Origin: Margaritifera margaritifera
Taxonomy: Eukaryota; Mollusca; Bivalvia; Unionida; Margaritiferidae
NCBI GenBank assembly: GCA_029931535.1
Contig: JAQPZY010001664.1
Span: 7,076,001-7,140,000, forward strand
DNA: 64,000 nt
Direction: 5' to 3'
Below, piece by piece: positions 13,386-24,875 of the stretch (positions are counted from its first letter, which is position 1; every line of letters starts with the position of its first letter). A program made the position numbers and the translations under genes. The notes below the pieces were generated by a model. The model was not told the DNA's origin. It searched no databases and saw only the letters and a list, made by a program, of their open reading frames with translations.

Positions 13386-14450
13386 AACATTTAGGGTTTT
13401 TCTTATTAGAAACACGTTAAAGAATGCGAGTAATTATCCCTATGACAGTGCAAATTAGGATAACCCTAACCGTAACTCTAAACCTAACACTAGCTACGAT
13501 GTGAACTACGAGGCCAAGATTCCAGAAGCTTTGTATACATGTAGTCATTTACAAGCAGCGCTAAGAATACAAAAGATATCAGCTGGACTGTTCTTCTGCC
13601 TATCTAATCATATCAAAAGCTTAATTTTGTATATTTTCAATATGTTCCTTTCAATCGTATTTAAATGGAAAATTAATATAAATGAAATGTATTGACATTT
13701 GCAACTGATACGCAAATTTCAGGAGTGTGTGCCATACTGTCTAATTTTTTTCTGCTGACCTCTTGCACAATGTTGCAATGTTCAACATAATTTATTAGAA
13801 GTCTTACTTAATTGCTTTGAGATGTAATAAAATATTATTAGAAATCAGACATATCTTTATAAGATATTCTGCAAATGTTGGTATTAATTATAGACATACA
13901 GAAGTATTTGAGTATACCAGCACCTATTTCAGATCTGTGAACACTTCAAGCATGTTTTTGTTTCAATTTAAGAGCAGTTAGATTTGAAGCAAGTTTTCAG
14001 CTATGCAAGGATTATATTAGAAAATGTTGTAAAATCTGTGGCAGATTTCAGTTGAAATTTTGATGGAATAAATCAATGCACTAAGTCACATCTCAACCAT
14101 TTTAGCCTGAATCTCGCTTAAAATACAGTATTCATTGTGAATTATAAAGTGTTGGACGATGTTTATTTTTGTCCATCAGTGTGTTCCTGGAACACGAAGT
14201 TTTGTGTAAATCTGTATTAATAAAGATATTCGCTGATAATGTCCAATGGCGGATTGGCGGTGGTGATGGGGGTGGGACGGGAAACAAGCTGAGCTGATGC
14301 CCCCTCCCCCTCCCACAAAAAAACTGGAAAGTCACACAGACCAATCACCTACTTGTTTACGCTACCCACCCCACCGACCACACAAAAGAACAATAGTAAA
14401 GAATGTTGCCCACCCGCCAATGTGCCAGTATATCTCGTCCCAAGAAAGGA
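13386..14450. other. No gene recognised
   Basis: AT-rich sequence without a supported feature. A pyrimidine/purine-biased patch at 14,240-14,320 (CCCCCTCCCCC on +) is low-complexity. Confidence 0.45.
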
Positions 14451-14556
14451 AGCCGCGGTAGCTAAGTTGATAGTGGAGAAGGACTCGTAATCCAATCGTT
14501 GCGGACCTAATGCATCGGCTGCGTTGATGTGTCCTTTGGAAAGGCACATAGCTCCA
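14451..14556 (+). repeat. tRNA-Thr-like SINE remnant
   Basis: AGCCGCGGTAGCTAAGTTGATAG resembles the 5' end and A box of a tRNA. GGACTCGTAATCC resembles a tRNA-Thr anticodon arm with CGT as anticodon. The T-arm is decayed. The next segment, GTGTCCTTTGGAAAGGCAC, resembles the conserved body that follows tRNA heads in many invertebrate SINEs. It cannot fold as an intact tRNA. Confidence 0.65.
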
Positions 14557-15213
14557 AATAATGTTAAAAGTGCCATTAATAACTGTTCAACAAGAACATT
14601 CTGGATATTCTGAGTGTGTAATGCACTCGTTCTTTGCATCATTTCAAATCTATCTAGAACTTTCTACGTATTCCATACCTTTTTTCAGTCACAAGTATAT
14701 AAGTTGCAAAGTCAATCCCACCCAATTCCAATTTCTCCAGCAATCATCTTTAAAATGCAATTTCTTTTTGCACATTATACCATGAGAAGTTCTATGAATT
14801 GTCATGTAAATTTCCCCGACTTCAAGATCATCAATAATTAAATATCAAAGTTACTGTTGCTGCAATACTCCAAGACCCTGTTTCATTATGTTTCAGTTTG
14901 ATTATGTACTCAACTGAAAATGTATGCCTATTTAAACCTGTTATAATTACTAATTTAAGGTCAGTACCTCAACGTTAAGCTGGGAAAAAATCAACTGGTG
15001 TCAAAACTTATGTCGACTGCAACTACCTTATTGTAGTTTACAAATACTTACGGATCGATCATTTAATTGTACTAGTTGGGGGGCATTGTATTTCTTTCCT
15101 TTCCTTAATGTCCGGCCCCCAATTAGCTTAAAAAGTACTCTTTCTCTGATATGTAGAAAACAAAACTAATTTTTATCCATCAAATTTTTTTTTGAAATAA
15201 ATTATCTTTAGAT

Positions 15214-15218
<5 letters not shown>
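14557..15218. other. No gene recognised
   Basis: AT-rich; no supported coding, RNA or repeat feature. Confidence 0.45.

Positions 15219-15278
<60 letters not shown>
15219..15278. repeat. (TA)n microsatellite
   Basis: About 30 uninterrupted TA dinucleotides. Confidence 0.98.
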
Positions 15279-15279
<1 letters not shown>

Positions 15280-15339
15280 TGATGGGAAAGCAAATCCCAG
15301 ACCTCCTCTGCTGCTCATCCTAAACTTCTTGGAGGACTG

Positions 15340-16030
15340 CCATGAAACTTTAAACACGCATTCATCACAAGGTCTAGTGTTCAAAATGAAAATGGTGATG
15401 CATGGACTTACAATATGATCGCCATGGCGACCATCTCGAATATTGTTATCACTTTCTCATCCTCAATGGATGATCATATATGTACATGGGGTTTTCACTA
15501 AGTAACTTCTTATGATGTCTAGTTGGTTCTAAAGAAATAATGCCGATCTGACATCTAATATGGCTGCCATCTTAAAATATGTTTATCGCTACTTCTCCTG
15601 CATGGATGGTCAATATCGACATGTGTTTTCACCAAGCTACTTATTATGATGTCTAGTTGATCTTAAATGAAAATGAGATTTTTACTAAAAGACTTCGTAT
15701 GATGTCTAGTTGGCGCTAAATGAAATGTTGCTTGTCGGACATCCTGTAAAACTTCTCAGACTGTCAAGCTGGTTGTAAATAAAAATGCTGCTAATCAGAC
15801 TTCCAATTTGATGTCCATAAATAAAAATGGTGCTGATCAATGGTGAAAAATTTGTTACCAACTAGGTATCATAAGAAGTCTGATGGTGAAAACTGTCTTG
15901 TTGATATGGTTATCCGTTTTAGAGGAATAGAGATAACACTATTTTCAATATGACCATGTGGTGGCCATGCTGAAGGTCAGTTTGTTCTCACTTTCATTTA
16001 GCACCAACTAGACACTGTAAAAAGTAAGAA
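15340..16030. repeat. Dispersed repeat family A, copy 2 (tandem diverged units)
   Basis: The phrase TTATGATGTCTAGTTGGT and relatives recur at about 15,510, 15,646 and 15,699. Each is associated with TTTTCACYAAG, AAATGAAAATG and GACATCYAATATGGC phrases. The spacing varies and units are partly deleted. It is the same family as at 9.98-10.31 kb. Confidence 0.8.
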
Positions 16031-16049
16031 CTCTTCTGATGAAAACTGA

Positions 16050-16310
16050 GATGGACTTAGGCTTTTGGGGGCCCGGGGTAGCTTCAGCTTTGGGTGACCC
16101 AGGGTCGGGCCTGCCGAGGGGGGGGGGGGGGGCAATTGCCCAGTGTCCCGCTATCAACTCAGTTATAACAGGGATGGGGGTCCATGACTGCGCTGCCTAG
16201 GGGACAAGAATTTCTGTCGGCACACGTGTAATTTTATCAATGGCAACAAGGGGGGCCCAGGGCACATGCCCCCCCTCATCACCTTAATCCAGCCCTGGAT
16301 GAAAACCTTA
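16050..16310. repeat. GC-rich dispersed repeat with G tract
   Basis: A sharply GC-rich island in AT-rich surroundings. It has GGGGGCCCGGGG near its left side, 15 G at 16,118-16,132, GGCAATTGCC, then GGGGGGCCCAGGGCACATGCCCCCC and a right end CTTAATCCAGCCCTGG. The minus strand begins CCAGGGCTGGATTAAG, the style of terminal sequence seen in non-autonomous DNA transposon remnants. I see no transposase. Confidence 0.55.
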
Positions 16311-18659
16311 CAATTTTATGATGCATCTACAGGAATCTTGTGAACATGTCAGCTCAGACATGTAGGAAACAAATATTTTAATGCTAAATTTAGTATCTTT
16401 TAAAAATGAGTTTCTAAAATGTATCAGAGATGGTTCCGATACCAAGGAGTTAAAAAATAAAAAAAGTCAAGCATTTGTCCCTTTGAGGAACTTTTGCTTT
16501 TCAGACTATAAGGTTTGGTCCCTTGCCATGCGCTTCACTGATTTGGTACTCCCTTGTGCACCAGCATATGATTTATGAATCCAAATCCTCTGATTCATTT
16601 AGAGAAGATTCATCTGATTCAAGATACATGGAAGTTTTTTTGTCCAATTATTGTCTGCATTATATCACCATATATCTCAAGACTTAACAATATGTAATGG
16701 ACAGAGTATGAAAAGGTAGAAATTAACATGTAGTGTAAGAATTATCCACTGAACATACTTATTTTCTTTGTTTTTTCTCAAGTCTCAGTGACATAAGAGT
16801 AATGCCATTTATATAAAGCCCAGTAATATTTCATTTAATTACATTGTTTACAAAATGATACAGGTTTATCCATGTTGACAATGGACTGCACTTGTGCATG
16901 CCGATTATTGCAATTAAACCATATTTACAGTGTTTGGTGAGTGCATAATGTCCATTTGTTTTTTTTAAACAAAACAAACACTTCAATTCTGCAGAAAATG
17001 TCATACTTACTTGCGCGAGATCTCATTTTTAAAAAACCCTGCTAAATCAAACTTGCAATCCAATGTTTTCAGACTTTTGAATGTCCACATCTTTACACTA
17101 GCTTATTTCAATCAGTGAATCAATCAATACTTATAACTAAAATGTCAATGAAGTAACAATGTTGTCATGGTTACCTTCTTAAACTAAAAAGAAGTAGAGT
17201 ACACCTCGATATTCCTCTAAAGTAAGGTGTAAAATGACCCAAACATGAACCTTGAAGTGATCGTTGCTCCACTAGTGAGTGACATTTAAATCACTAAAAA
17301 TGACTGTTATTACAATCAATGGCTTCAATCTTACAAGTTATTACCAACAAAATTAACATAACCTAAAACCTCTGAGTAACTCATTGTGAGAATTATGTAA
17401 TCAAACTTTAAAGTTGTGTACAAAAATAACACCACCAACTTTAATATTGGACACTTAGAAAGAGGTCGATTGTGGTTGATTTTAACAAAAACATGTATCT
17501 TTTTCAATCAGAGAAGTATAAAAACTGAAGCGTAAGTAAGGAATATGTGGCTTAAGTTAAAGGCAACAAAGGAATAATAAATGGTAACAGAGAGCTGGAT
17601 GCTGCTCCATTACAGAAATTGTTTTTTTCTTTTACCTAGTGTATAGTAACAATTACTCCTGTTATTTTCAATAGTTTCGCAAGTGAAAGACAAACACACA
17701 ACAGAGACTTAACTGTCCTCAAAATGAAAAATTTAATGAAGAATGAGAGTTGATGTCTCAAAGAATGTAAAATGGTATATGATCTGATGTAAGCATGCTA
17801 CATGTCAAAATATACAATATTATCTCATTTGAAGTTTAGTAGATTATAAAATCATGACAAAAAATACAATTGTAGTTATTATCCAAAATGATAAATTGTG
17901 CTTTTCTGGCAAATTATGCTGCAAATAATCAACAGAATAACCACACTGATGCTTCAACAAGTCTGCGATGCAGGCAATACTTAAGATATAAATATGTGAT
18001 GATGCTATGTCTTTTTCTCAATATATATTAATACCCTATTGAAATAAATTGTAGTATTTTTACACGTCATTCTGAGAGGAGTACTATGGTTATTTGAGGT
18101 GAACGGCTGAACAAAATCATGTATGACATTCTTTTCTGTCTATATTGTTCATGATTATCTCCTTCTTTTGTATGGTTACTGCAACACATGTCCACTTTCC
18201 AAAGAATGTAGGATCTCCTTAAAAGAGGTTCTGAAGAAAGAAAGAAAATAAATATAATTGATGCACTATGATATTTCTATTGAAATCAAAACTTGAAATC
18301 TAAGCATTCTTTATTTCCAGATTTCATGTGATAATTTTGTGATTTGTTCTATCTCTTGTGGTTTTTACTGAAGAAAATGACAGACATACAAACAGTGAAA
18401 TGTCATGAACAAGTAGCATACATGGATATCATTACAAGATTTTACTAGCTTACCGTGCCCAAATCTATTAGGCAAAGTCCATCAAAGCTAGATATTATGC
18501 AAAGATACCTGCCATTTATTCAATTTAGGTGACAGAAAGATACAGTTAATGTGTTCCATAGTAGTCAAAGACTCCAACATGAGGCCTAAATGGGCCCAAG
18601 ACTTCATCCGGCTGACATCTGCCTCAGAGCCAAAGGCGAAGAGATCTGTTGGCCAAGAG
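16311..18659. other. No gene recognised
   Basis: AT-rich, with short incidental open frames only. The segment 18,580-18,660 is GC-richer and appears to lead into the adjacent diverged repeat. Confidence 0.4.
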
Positions 18660-19535
18660 ATCCAGGTCAGTAGGTTTATCTATTTTTAGTAACAGCAGTC
18701 ATATTTTATGGCAGATTGGCATCATCTGTACAAACTTTAAAGCCCATATCGTCTTTAAAAGTTTCCAAAATTCAGTTGAATGGTTTTGAGATTCTTTGAA
18801 GTCATTTAAAAGATTATCTCTTTGAGTAATGGTGGCCAAATCGGATGATGAATCAACATCATTTGTACAAATTTGAAAGCACATAATACTAGAATGCTTT
18901 CTGTCAAACATCTGAGAAAGTAGTTTTTGCTAGTAAGTTGTTTAAAGGTTTTTCTGTGTTGAGTAAAGGTGGTCATATAATGAGGGTGGATGAGCATAAT
19001 ACTTTGATACTTTGTGTCCAATTTATCAAATTATGTTAAGTGGTTGTTGAAAAGAAGTTAAAATTTTTATCTGTTTAGTAACAGCATCCATATTTGATGA
19101 CAGATTTGGCATCATCTGTACAAATTTGAAATGTCTTTATGCCAGGATGCTCTGTGCCAAGTTTGGTTTTAATTTTCTGCACTTTTTGCGAACAAATTGA
19201 AAATAACAACGCCCAATGAACGATGGACAGGATTTATTTTCCATTTTTACTAATGGTGACCATATATTGATAGGTGAACTGGTAACATTTGTGCAAACTC
19301 AAAATGTCTTTTATCAAATTTAATAAAATTATGTAAAGCAGTTTTGGAGAATGACTATCTCTTTCTATTTTTAGTAACAGAGGCCACATGCGCTGTGCCA
19401 AGTTTGGATGAAATCAGTCTGGTGATTTTTGAAAAGTTGAAAATAGCAATTGTTGACAGACAATGGACAAATGACACAACGCACGATGGCCGAAGGTACA
19501 TACCATAATTTAATTTGGCTTTCAGCCAGGCAAGC
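18660..19535. repeat. Diverged tandem dispersed repeat with hairpin-like end
   Basis: Phrases such as TATTTTTAGTAACAGC, GGCATCATCTGTACAAA, TTTGAAAT, TGCCAAGTTTGG and TGGTGATTTTTGA recur five or six times at irregular 110-180 bp spacing. The block ends at about 19,510 with TTTGGCTTTCAGCC then GGCAAGCCAAA, a short imperfect inverted repeat. Similar structures are common in bivalve dispersed repeats, so I infer a non-autonomous element. Confidence 0.65.
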
Positions 19536-21859
19536 CAAATTTTCAATATTGTGATAAAACCAAACTTGGTTTACACAGAATAACCAGTTATAATTCTGTA
19601 TTTATGCAATATGCTCATCTTACAGGGATTGTGCCAGGTTTGCTACATTCAATTCTTAGCAGAACCCAAGGGAGGTCCTGTGTTGTCAATGAAAGAAAAG
19701 AATGTAGCAAACTCATTTAATTCTTTGCTATAAAGAGTTCATTGTAAACAAAAAAAGTACAAGTACATCAAGCATGACAAAGATTCAAACCAAATGACCT
19801 GGACCCAATTTCAAAACTGGTGGGTAGGTGGCAAAATGAATTGTCTTTGTTTCATATCGAGACATGCAAAGTATGAGGTATGAAAAATCCATGAAAAGGT
19901 TTAGAACAAAGAAGGAAATGTACAACTGTAACCAAAACCTTAACAAATCTGTCTACAGTGATGACAACACATACAAGTGACTGATATGTCTCACTTTTTC
20001 ACTTCTTGTCTATTGATTTTAAAAAAATGTATGATTTCAAATTACCACCAGTGAATATGTTTTACTGTAAATAACGTTTATGATGAATAAGTTTTACCGT
20101 AATTGATCCAAAATGTTAGATTTTCATGTGAAGTTAATAAGTGTCTTAACTTCCAGAGGTGGTGCAAGCATTTTTGTAAGTATGTCATAGAATGCATACC
20201 TTAAACCCTTTGCATACCGTGTTACCCCGTGTGCGTAAGGGTACAATAACTATTGGTAACTGACGCAGAGTATGATATTTAGCATGTTTTAATGTAATGG
20301 TTGGTCAGTTGAAATTAGCATCCCAAAGCAATGATGATTAAAATTTCTAAAGCTCTTGCATCTAGTTTTTTTTTAAACAGATATTTACAAATGACCAAAA
20401 TGATATTTAAGTTATTTCATTGTGCATATACAAATTTGCTTGGTACCAGCCATTTGCACTCTATATGGTCAGATGGTTATCACACACACACATATATATA
20501 TACCCTTCCCCAACCCAGCCCATCAGTAACCTAGCATCATCTGTAGACAGGTGAAATAATTTGTTCGCAACAAGCCAACAACGCCGTTATAATACTAAAC
20601 AAAGTTTGATATGCTTGCCACCTACACAAGAAGCAAAATAATTTGGACTGGACAGTGTCCAGCTTATGAAAGTTTGGTCCAGACAGTGTCCAACTAAGAG
20701 AAGTTTATAGGTAGTGAGTCTGCTTATTGTCAATTAATATAATAATTAATTTAAAAAACAGTATAGTGGAATCAAATATTGTTGTTGGGTGAAATTCTAT
20801 ATTATAGAGCTTTGAAAGAATTTATTTTATTTTATAAATACATAGATCCAAACTGTGACATATCAAAACTAAACTGACATCTTTTGAATACTGTAAACTA
20901 GTATAACATTTTAGAAAATTTAGCGAGGAAGCTAAATTCTGTAAACTATACATACTAAGAATGCATAATCATATATGATACCAGTTATTCACATATTTTT
21001 TCTTGCAAATAAAGTCGATTTTAATGCAAGTGCAAAATATGTAATTTTAAAATATTATGATTTACAATATATCATATTCATGTTGGGGCATAAAAAATAC
21101 AGCTAATCATACATGCAAATGTCACAGTGTTTGCAAGCCCAAAGTGGTAAATTCATTCTCCTCCTTCATCTTTCTCATAAAGTTCCATAACATAATATTG
21201 CACAATCTAATTTGCTTATAGATTCATATGAGAAATACCTACACAATTAGGGTGACTTTGGGACATTCACATTCTGATAATAGTCAGAGCACACATCACA
21301 CGATCAGCTTGCCAATGGACCTAAAACTGACAAAGCAAACATACTAAATTAAACAGGCATACCAGTTTAACTGGCAATGAAACATTCTGTACACTTTATA
21401 AATGAGGTTGTTGTAAGCCTGCATCACTCACTTGGGCTACAAAGCTAAAACAACAAAAGCTTTTCAGGCATATTATTAAGTGGCTGGTGCAGCAGAGTTC
21501 AAATACAAGACATTTCCAGTGTAAATGAAGTGAATCAAAATTGGGACAGCATCTATTTATTATCTTATAAACAAGCCTATACAAGCCAAAACATGCATAT
21601 TTACCCTCTACTATAGCATAAATTATATAGAAAATAGTAATTCAAAAGTAAAGCAGTTTCACAATTTTTAGAAATATAATAAAAAGTATGACACTGTTCT
21701 TAGAAAGGTCTTTTAGCTAGACACTCTTTACATTTATATATATTAAAAATAATGACAAGATGAAAGATAAATAAAAAAAACCCACAGATATGTGTTTGTA
21801 AAAAATGCTAGCCCCACTGAAAACCAAAAAATCCAACTTTAAACAGTTAAAGTAGTAAA
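19536..21859. other. No gene recognised
   Basis: AT-rich non-coding sequence. It contains a short CA/TA simple repeat at 20,481-20,501 and a near-palindromic CTGGACAGTGTCCAG at about 20,646, partly repeated 30 bp downstream. Confidence 0.4.
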
Positions 21860-22560
21860 CATTTATGAAAATATGAAATATTGCTATACTGGTCGGACAA
21901 TCCAAACCAGGTCATCTACATATGCATAAAAACATTCATACTAAAATCCAATTGTCTACCTCATGTATTTTTTTTTCTGAACTGTGCTAACAGGGTTTTT
22001 GTAATAACAAGTTCAAGGTCAAAAAGTTTACAAAATGTGTGTAACATTGGAAATTTTATGTAATGGCCTGAACATCTATTAAAAGCATCTACATATAAAT
22101 AAAAATATGTGTACCAAATTTCAACAGTCTACCATGAGTAGTCTTTCCCATATCATGGTAACAAGCATGGAAAAAAAAATCTAGGCCCATAAATTGTACA
22201 ATATGGAACATTTCCTGTAGTAGCATAAGAATATAACCAGGTTTCACTTATGCCCATGATAAAATGTGTAAAGTTTAATGGTTCTAGACTCAATAGTTCG
22301 ATAGTGGTTTGAAGATACGCATAACTTCGGGTGAAAAACATTATATTTACTGAGTTTCATGGCAATCTATTAAACACTGCAGGACTAGTTGTTCTAACAA
22401 GATTGTGTCATGCACTGCATTAAGCTAAAAGTGAAAAAGAGCTAAAACTCTAAAAATAATTGTGGGAGTGAACTGGTTTGCCAATATGGCTTCATGTGAT
22501 GAGAATAATATTATGAAGTTTCATTGCAATCCATAATAAATAGTGGGGCGAGTCGGGCAA
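21860..22560. repeat. Weak diverged repeats (AAGTTTCATGGCAATC-type phrases)
   Basis: Variants of a phrase like AAGTTTCATTGCAATCYAT recur at roughly 22,110, 22,345 and 22,515, among other degenerate similarity. This resembles an old tandemly organised dispersed repeat. Unit borders cannot be fixed by eye. Confidence 0.4.
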
Positions 22561-24479
22561 ATCAGGTGTGGGTATAATAATTAACATTTATTTATATTTC
22601 TTTTATAAACTGTGCAACTGATGGGCAGATTGAAAAACACGAAACATCTGCAAATGTTACAATTCCCCTATATTTTTGAGTGACAAATGCAATTGATAAC
22701 AATTAATGTGCAAGTATCTAACTTATGCAGAACTGCCAACCCTAAACAAGACCTCAGTAAGGCAGTCGATTTTTTTCCGTAAGTGAGACCAGTTTTCAGT
22801 AAAGTGTAACAAAATATCATTTACTACTATTGCCAAGTTAGAAAACATGCGTTGAAAATAGTTCAGTAGTGCAATTCAAGACTGATGCAGTGACAGTAAA
22901 CATTATGTTCAGCTAAAAAGTTTGTGAAGGACACTTAGTCCTTAATTACCTGCAGTACAGTTCACAAACTGCAGTTCCAAACCCTATGGAGCTCAATGGC
23001 TCCTTGCTATCTCTCAACTTCACGTAATCCTTGGCCTTTTTTTTCAATTTCACTTGGTGACAGCATTCATCTCATGATTTCTCCCGCTATGTGACATACT
23101 CAAATCAACACATGATGTCCAATATACGTAATTGTTGCCCTTCCTGCTTTTTTCCCCCACAAGAATCTGAATATTCCTTTTTGTTCTTCTGTACTATGAA
23201 AACTTTTTAAGTAGTGTATTGCCTCTTGCAACTTGAACATGTCACTTGTTGGATGCCATTTGTTTTGAAAATTCAACAAGCAACAGCTTCATCATTTAGA
23301 CATGTTGCATGACAAAATATGTGCAGCTAAAGCGTCTTAGGTACTCCTGTAAAGTTAATTTGGTTCCCTGACAAACTCCACTGAATCTAACATGAAACCC
23401 GGATCTGAATCAAACACGGACAAACCAGTATCTGGATTGCACTGCACCAATCATATTTCCGTAATTTTTGCTTTTATTCCGTTTGTCTGTTTTTGAAGGA
23501 CCATTTCCGTAAGACTTACGGCCAAATCATCAGGGTTGGCAGGTCTGTAACTTATGACAAAAACAAAGTAGACTCATACATGGACATGATACAGACTGGT
23601 AAAAACAGATAACATATGCCTTCAGTCCATGTAAGCTGAAAGTAATGGTAACTTGAACATTTGCTTGCTTACCATCCTGCCTGTTACAAATGGCCTATTC
23701 ATGTTTCAACTGTTTGTACTTTCAAGGAAGAAAAACTTGGAATGATTTACCTTTCCATTCTTTACAGGGAACAAGATATCACAAGACAAAATCATCAGGA
23801 AACTTCTGATACTGGCACTTGAAAAAAAGAAAATGCAACAAAAATCTCATATCAGTGCTATATGTATTTCAACAAATAGCTTTTTATATAAACACACCAT
23901 ACCAATCAAATCAAAACAGATATTAAAGAGAACTGAATGAACATGTATATTCTGATGGGATTGGTCGATTTATGTACAACTGAATTAAGAAGAAAATAAA
24001 TCTTTTAATTTCCTAATTTTTTAGAATATTTTGCTTGTATTTTGCAATAGTATATAATGATGATTGTCTGTAATATTATTGAGAATTTATCAAAGCTAAT
24101 GACAGAATACCAGGAGTAACTCAAAATATATTTCTGAAATTCATTTTGCATGATAAAGCTATAAACACTAACATTGTTACTTTAAGCTCGTGTCAGATAG
24201 AAAATTTCACCCCATGAGAAAAATATGTATAAAAAAGTTAACCACAAAGAGAATTTTCTATTATAAAATCTGCAACTCACAGCTGGAACCCAGCCCCCCA
24301 AGTAGGCGTAGGAGTTGACATTTTATATAGAACTCGCTCTAAAACATAATCATACTAATCATGTGTATTTCACTCCTGGACCAGAATAATGTGAATGAGG
24401 GTACAGTGACCAATATCACAAGTATAAGGGACTGACCATTTAATTGTTCTGGATGGCTTGGGTATGTAAAAATAATAGA
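22561..24479. other. No gene recognised; possible decayed transposon ORF on minus strand
   Basis: At 22,740-23,540 the minus strand is slightly GC-richer and yields broken frames with protein-like stretches (for example KDYVKLRDSKEPLSS at about 23,000). They are interrupted by stops, and I could not match them to a family. Confidence 0.25.
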
Positions 24480-24875
24480 GACAAATATGGCCTTCTCAAG
24501 CAAGTGGATTTTAAGTCAGGGCAAGCGATTTATTTCTAAAAGAGACTTTCCATGTGCCTATGTTTGAAAAATTCTTTGAGCACTAGGGCAATTGGACATT
24601 GCTTGACATCAGAACCTGGAGGAAAACATTGCTTTATGTGAAATATTTGGAGAGGCAAATAAACACAGGAGTCATTTGTATATGATTGTTGTTGATTCTT
24701 GTCATATTTAAAGTACATCAATTTCAATGTTGTGTCAAAATAATGGTAAAAAGAATAGGACCATTCTGGGCACATGGAATTAAAGTCAGGGCTAGTGGAA
24801 TTGTTATTTTTTTAAAGTCACTTGCTTTGGGCCCGCATCTGAAAAAATTCTTTGAGCACTGGTTGGATTTGAAAA
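24480..24875. repeat. Two diverged copies of a ~100-bp repeat
   Basis: AAGTCAGGGCAAG through GAAAAATTCTTTGAGCACT (about 24,512-24,585) is repeated as AAGTCAGGGCTAG through GAAAAAATTCTTTGAGCACT (about 24,783-24,861). The copies are in the same orientation and about 270 bp apart. Confidence 0.65.

Noticed and set aside
14451..14520. tRNA-Thr gene
   Set aside because: The T-arm is decayed and the following sequence is a SINE body. The ~97-codon minus-strand frame across it is incidental.
22740..23540. hAT-like transposase relic on the minus strand
   Set aside because: Some peptides look protein-like, but no catalytic motif or ordered domain could be recognised.
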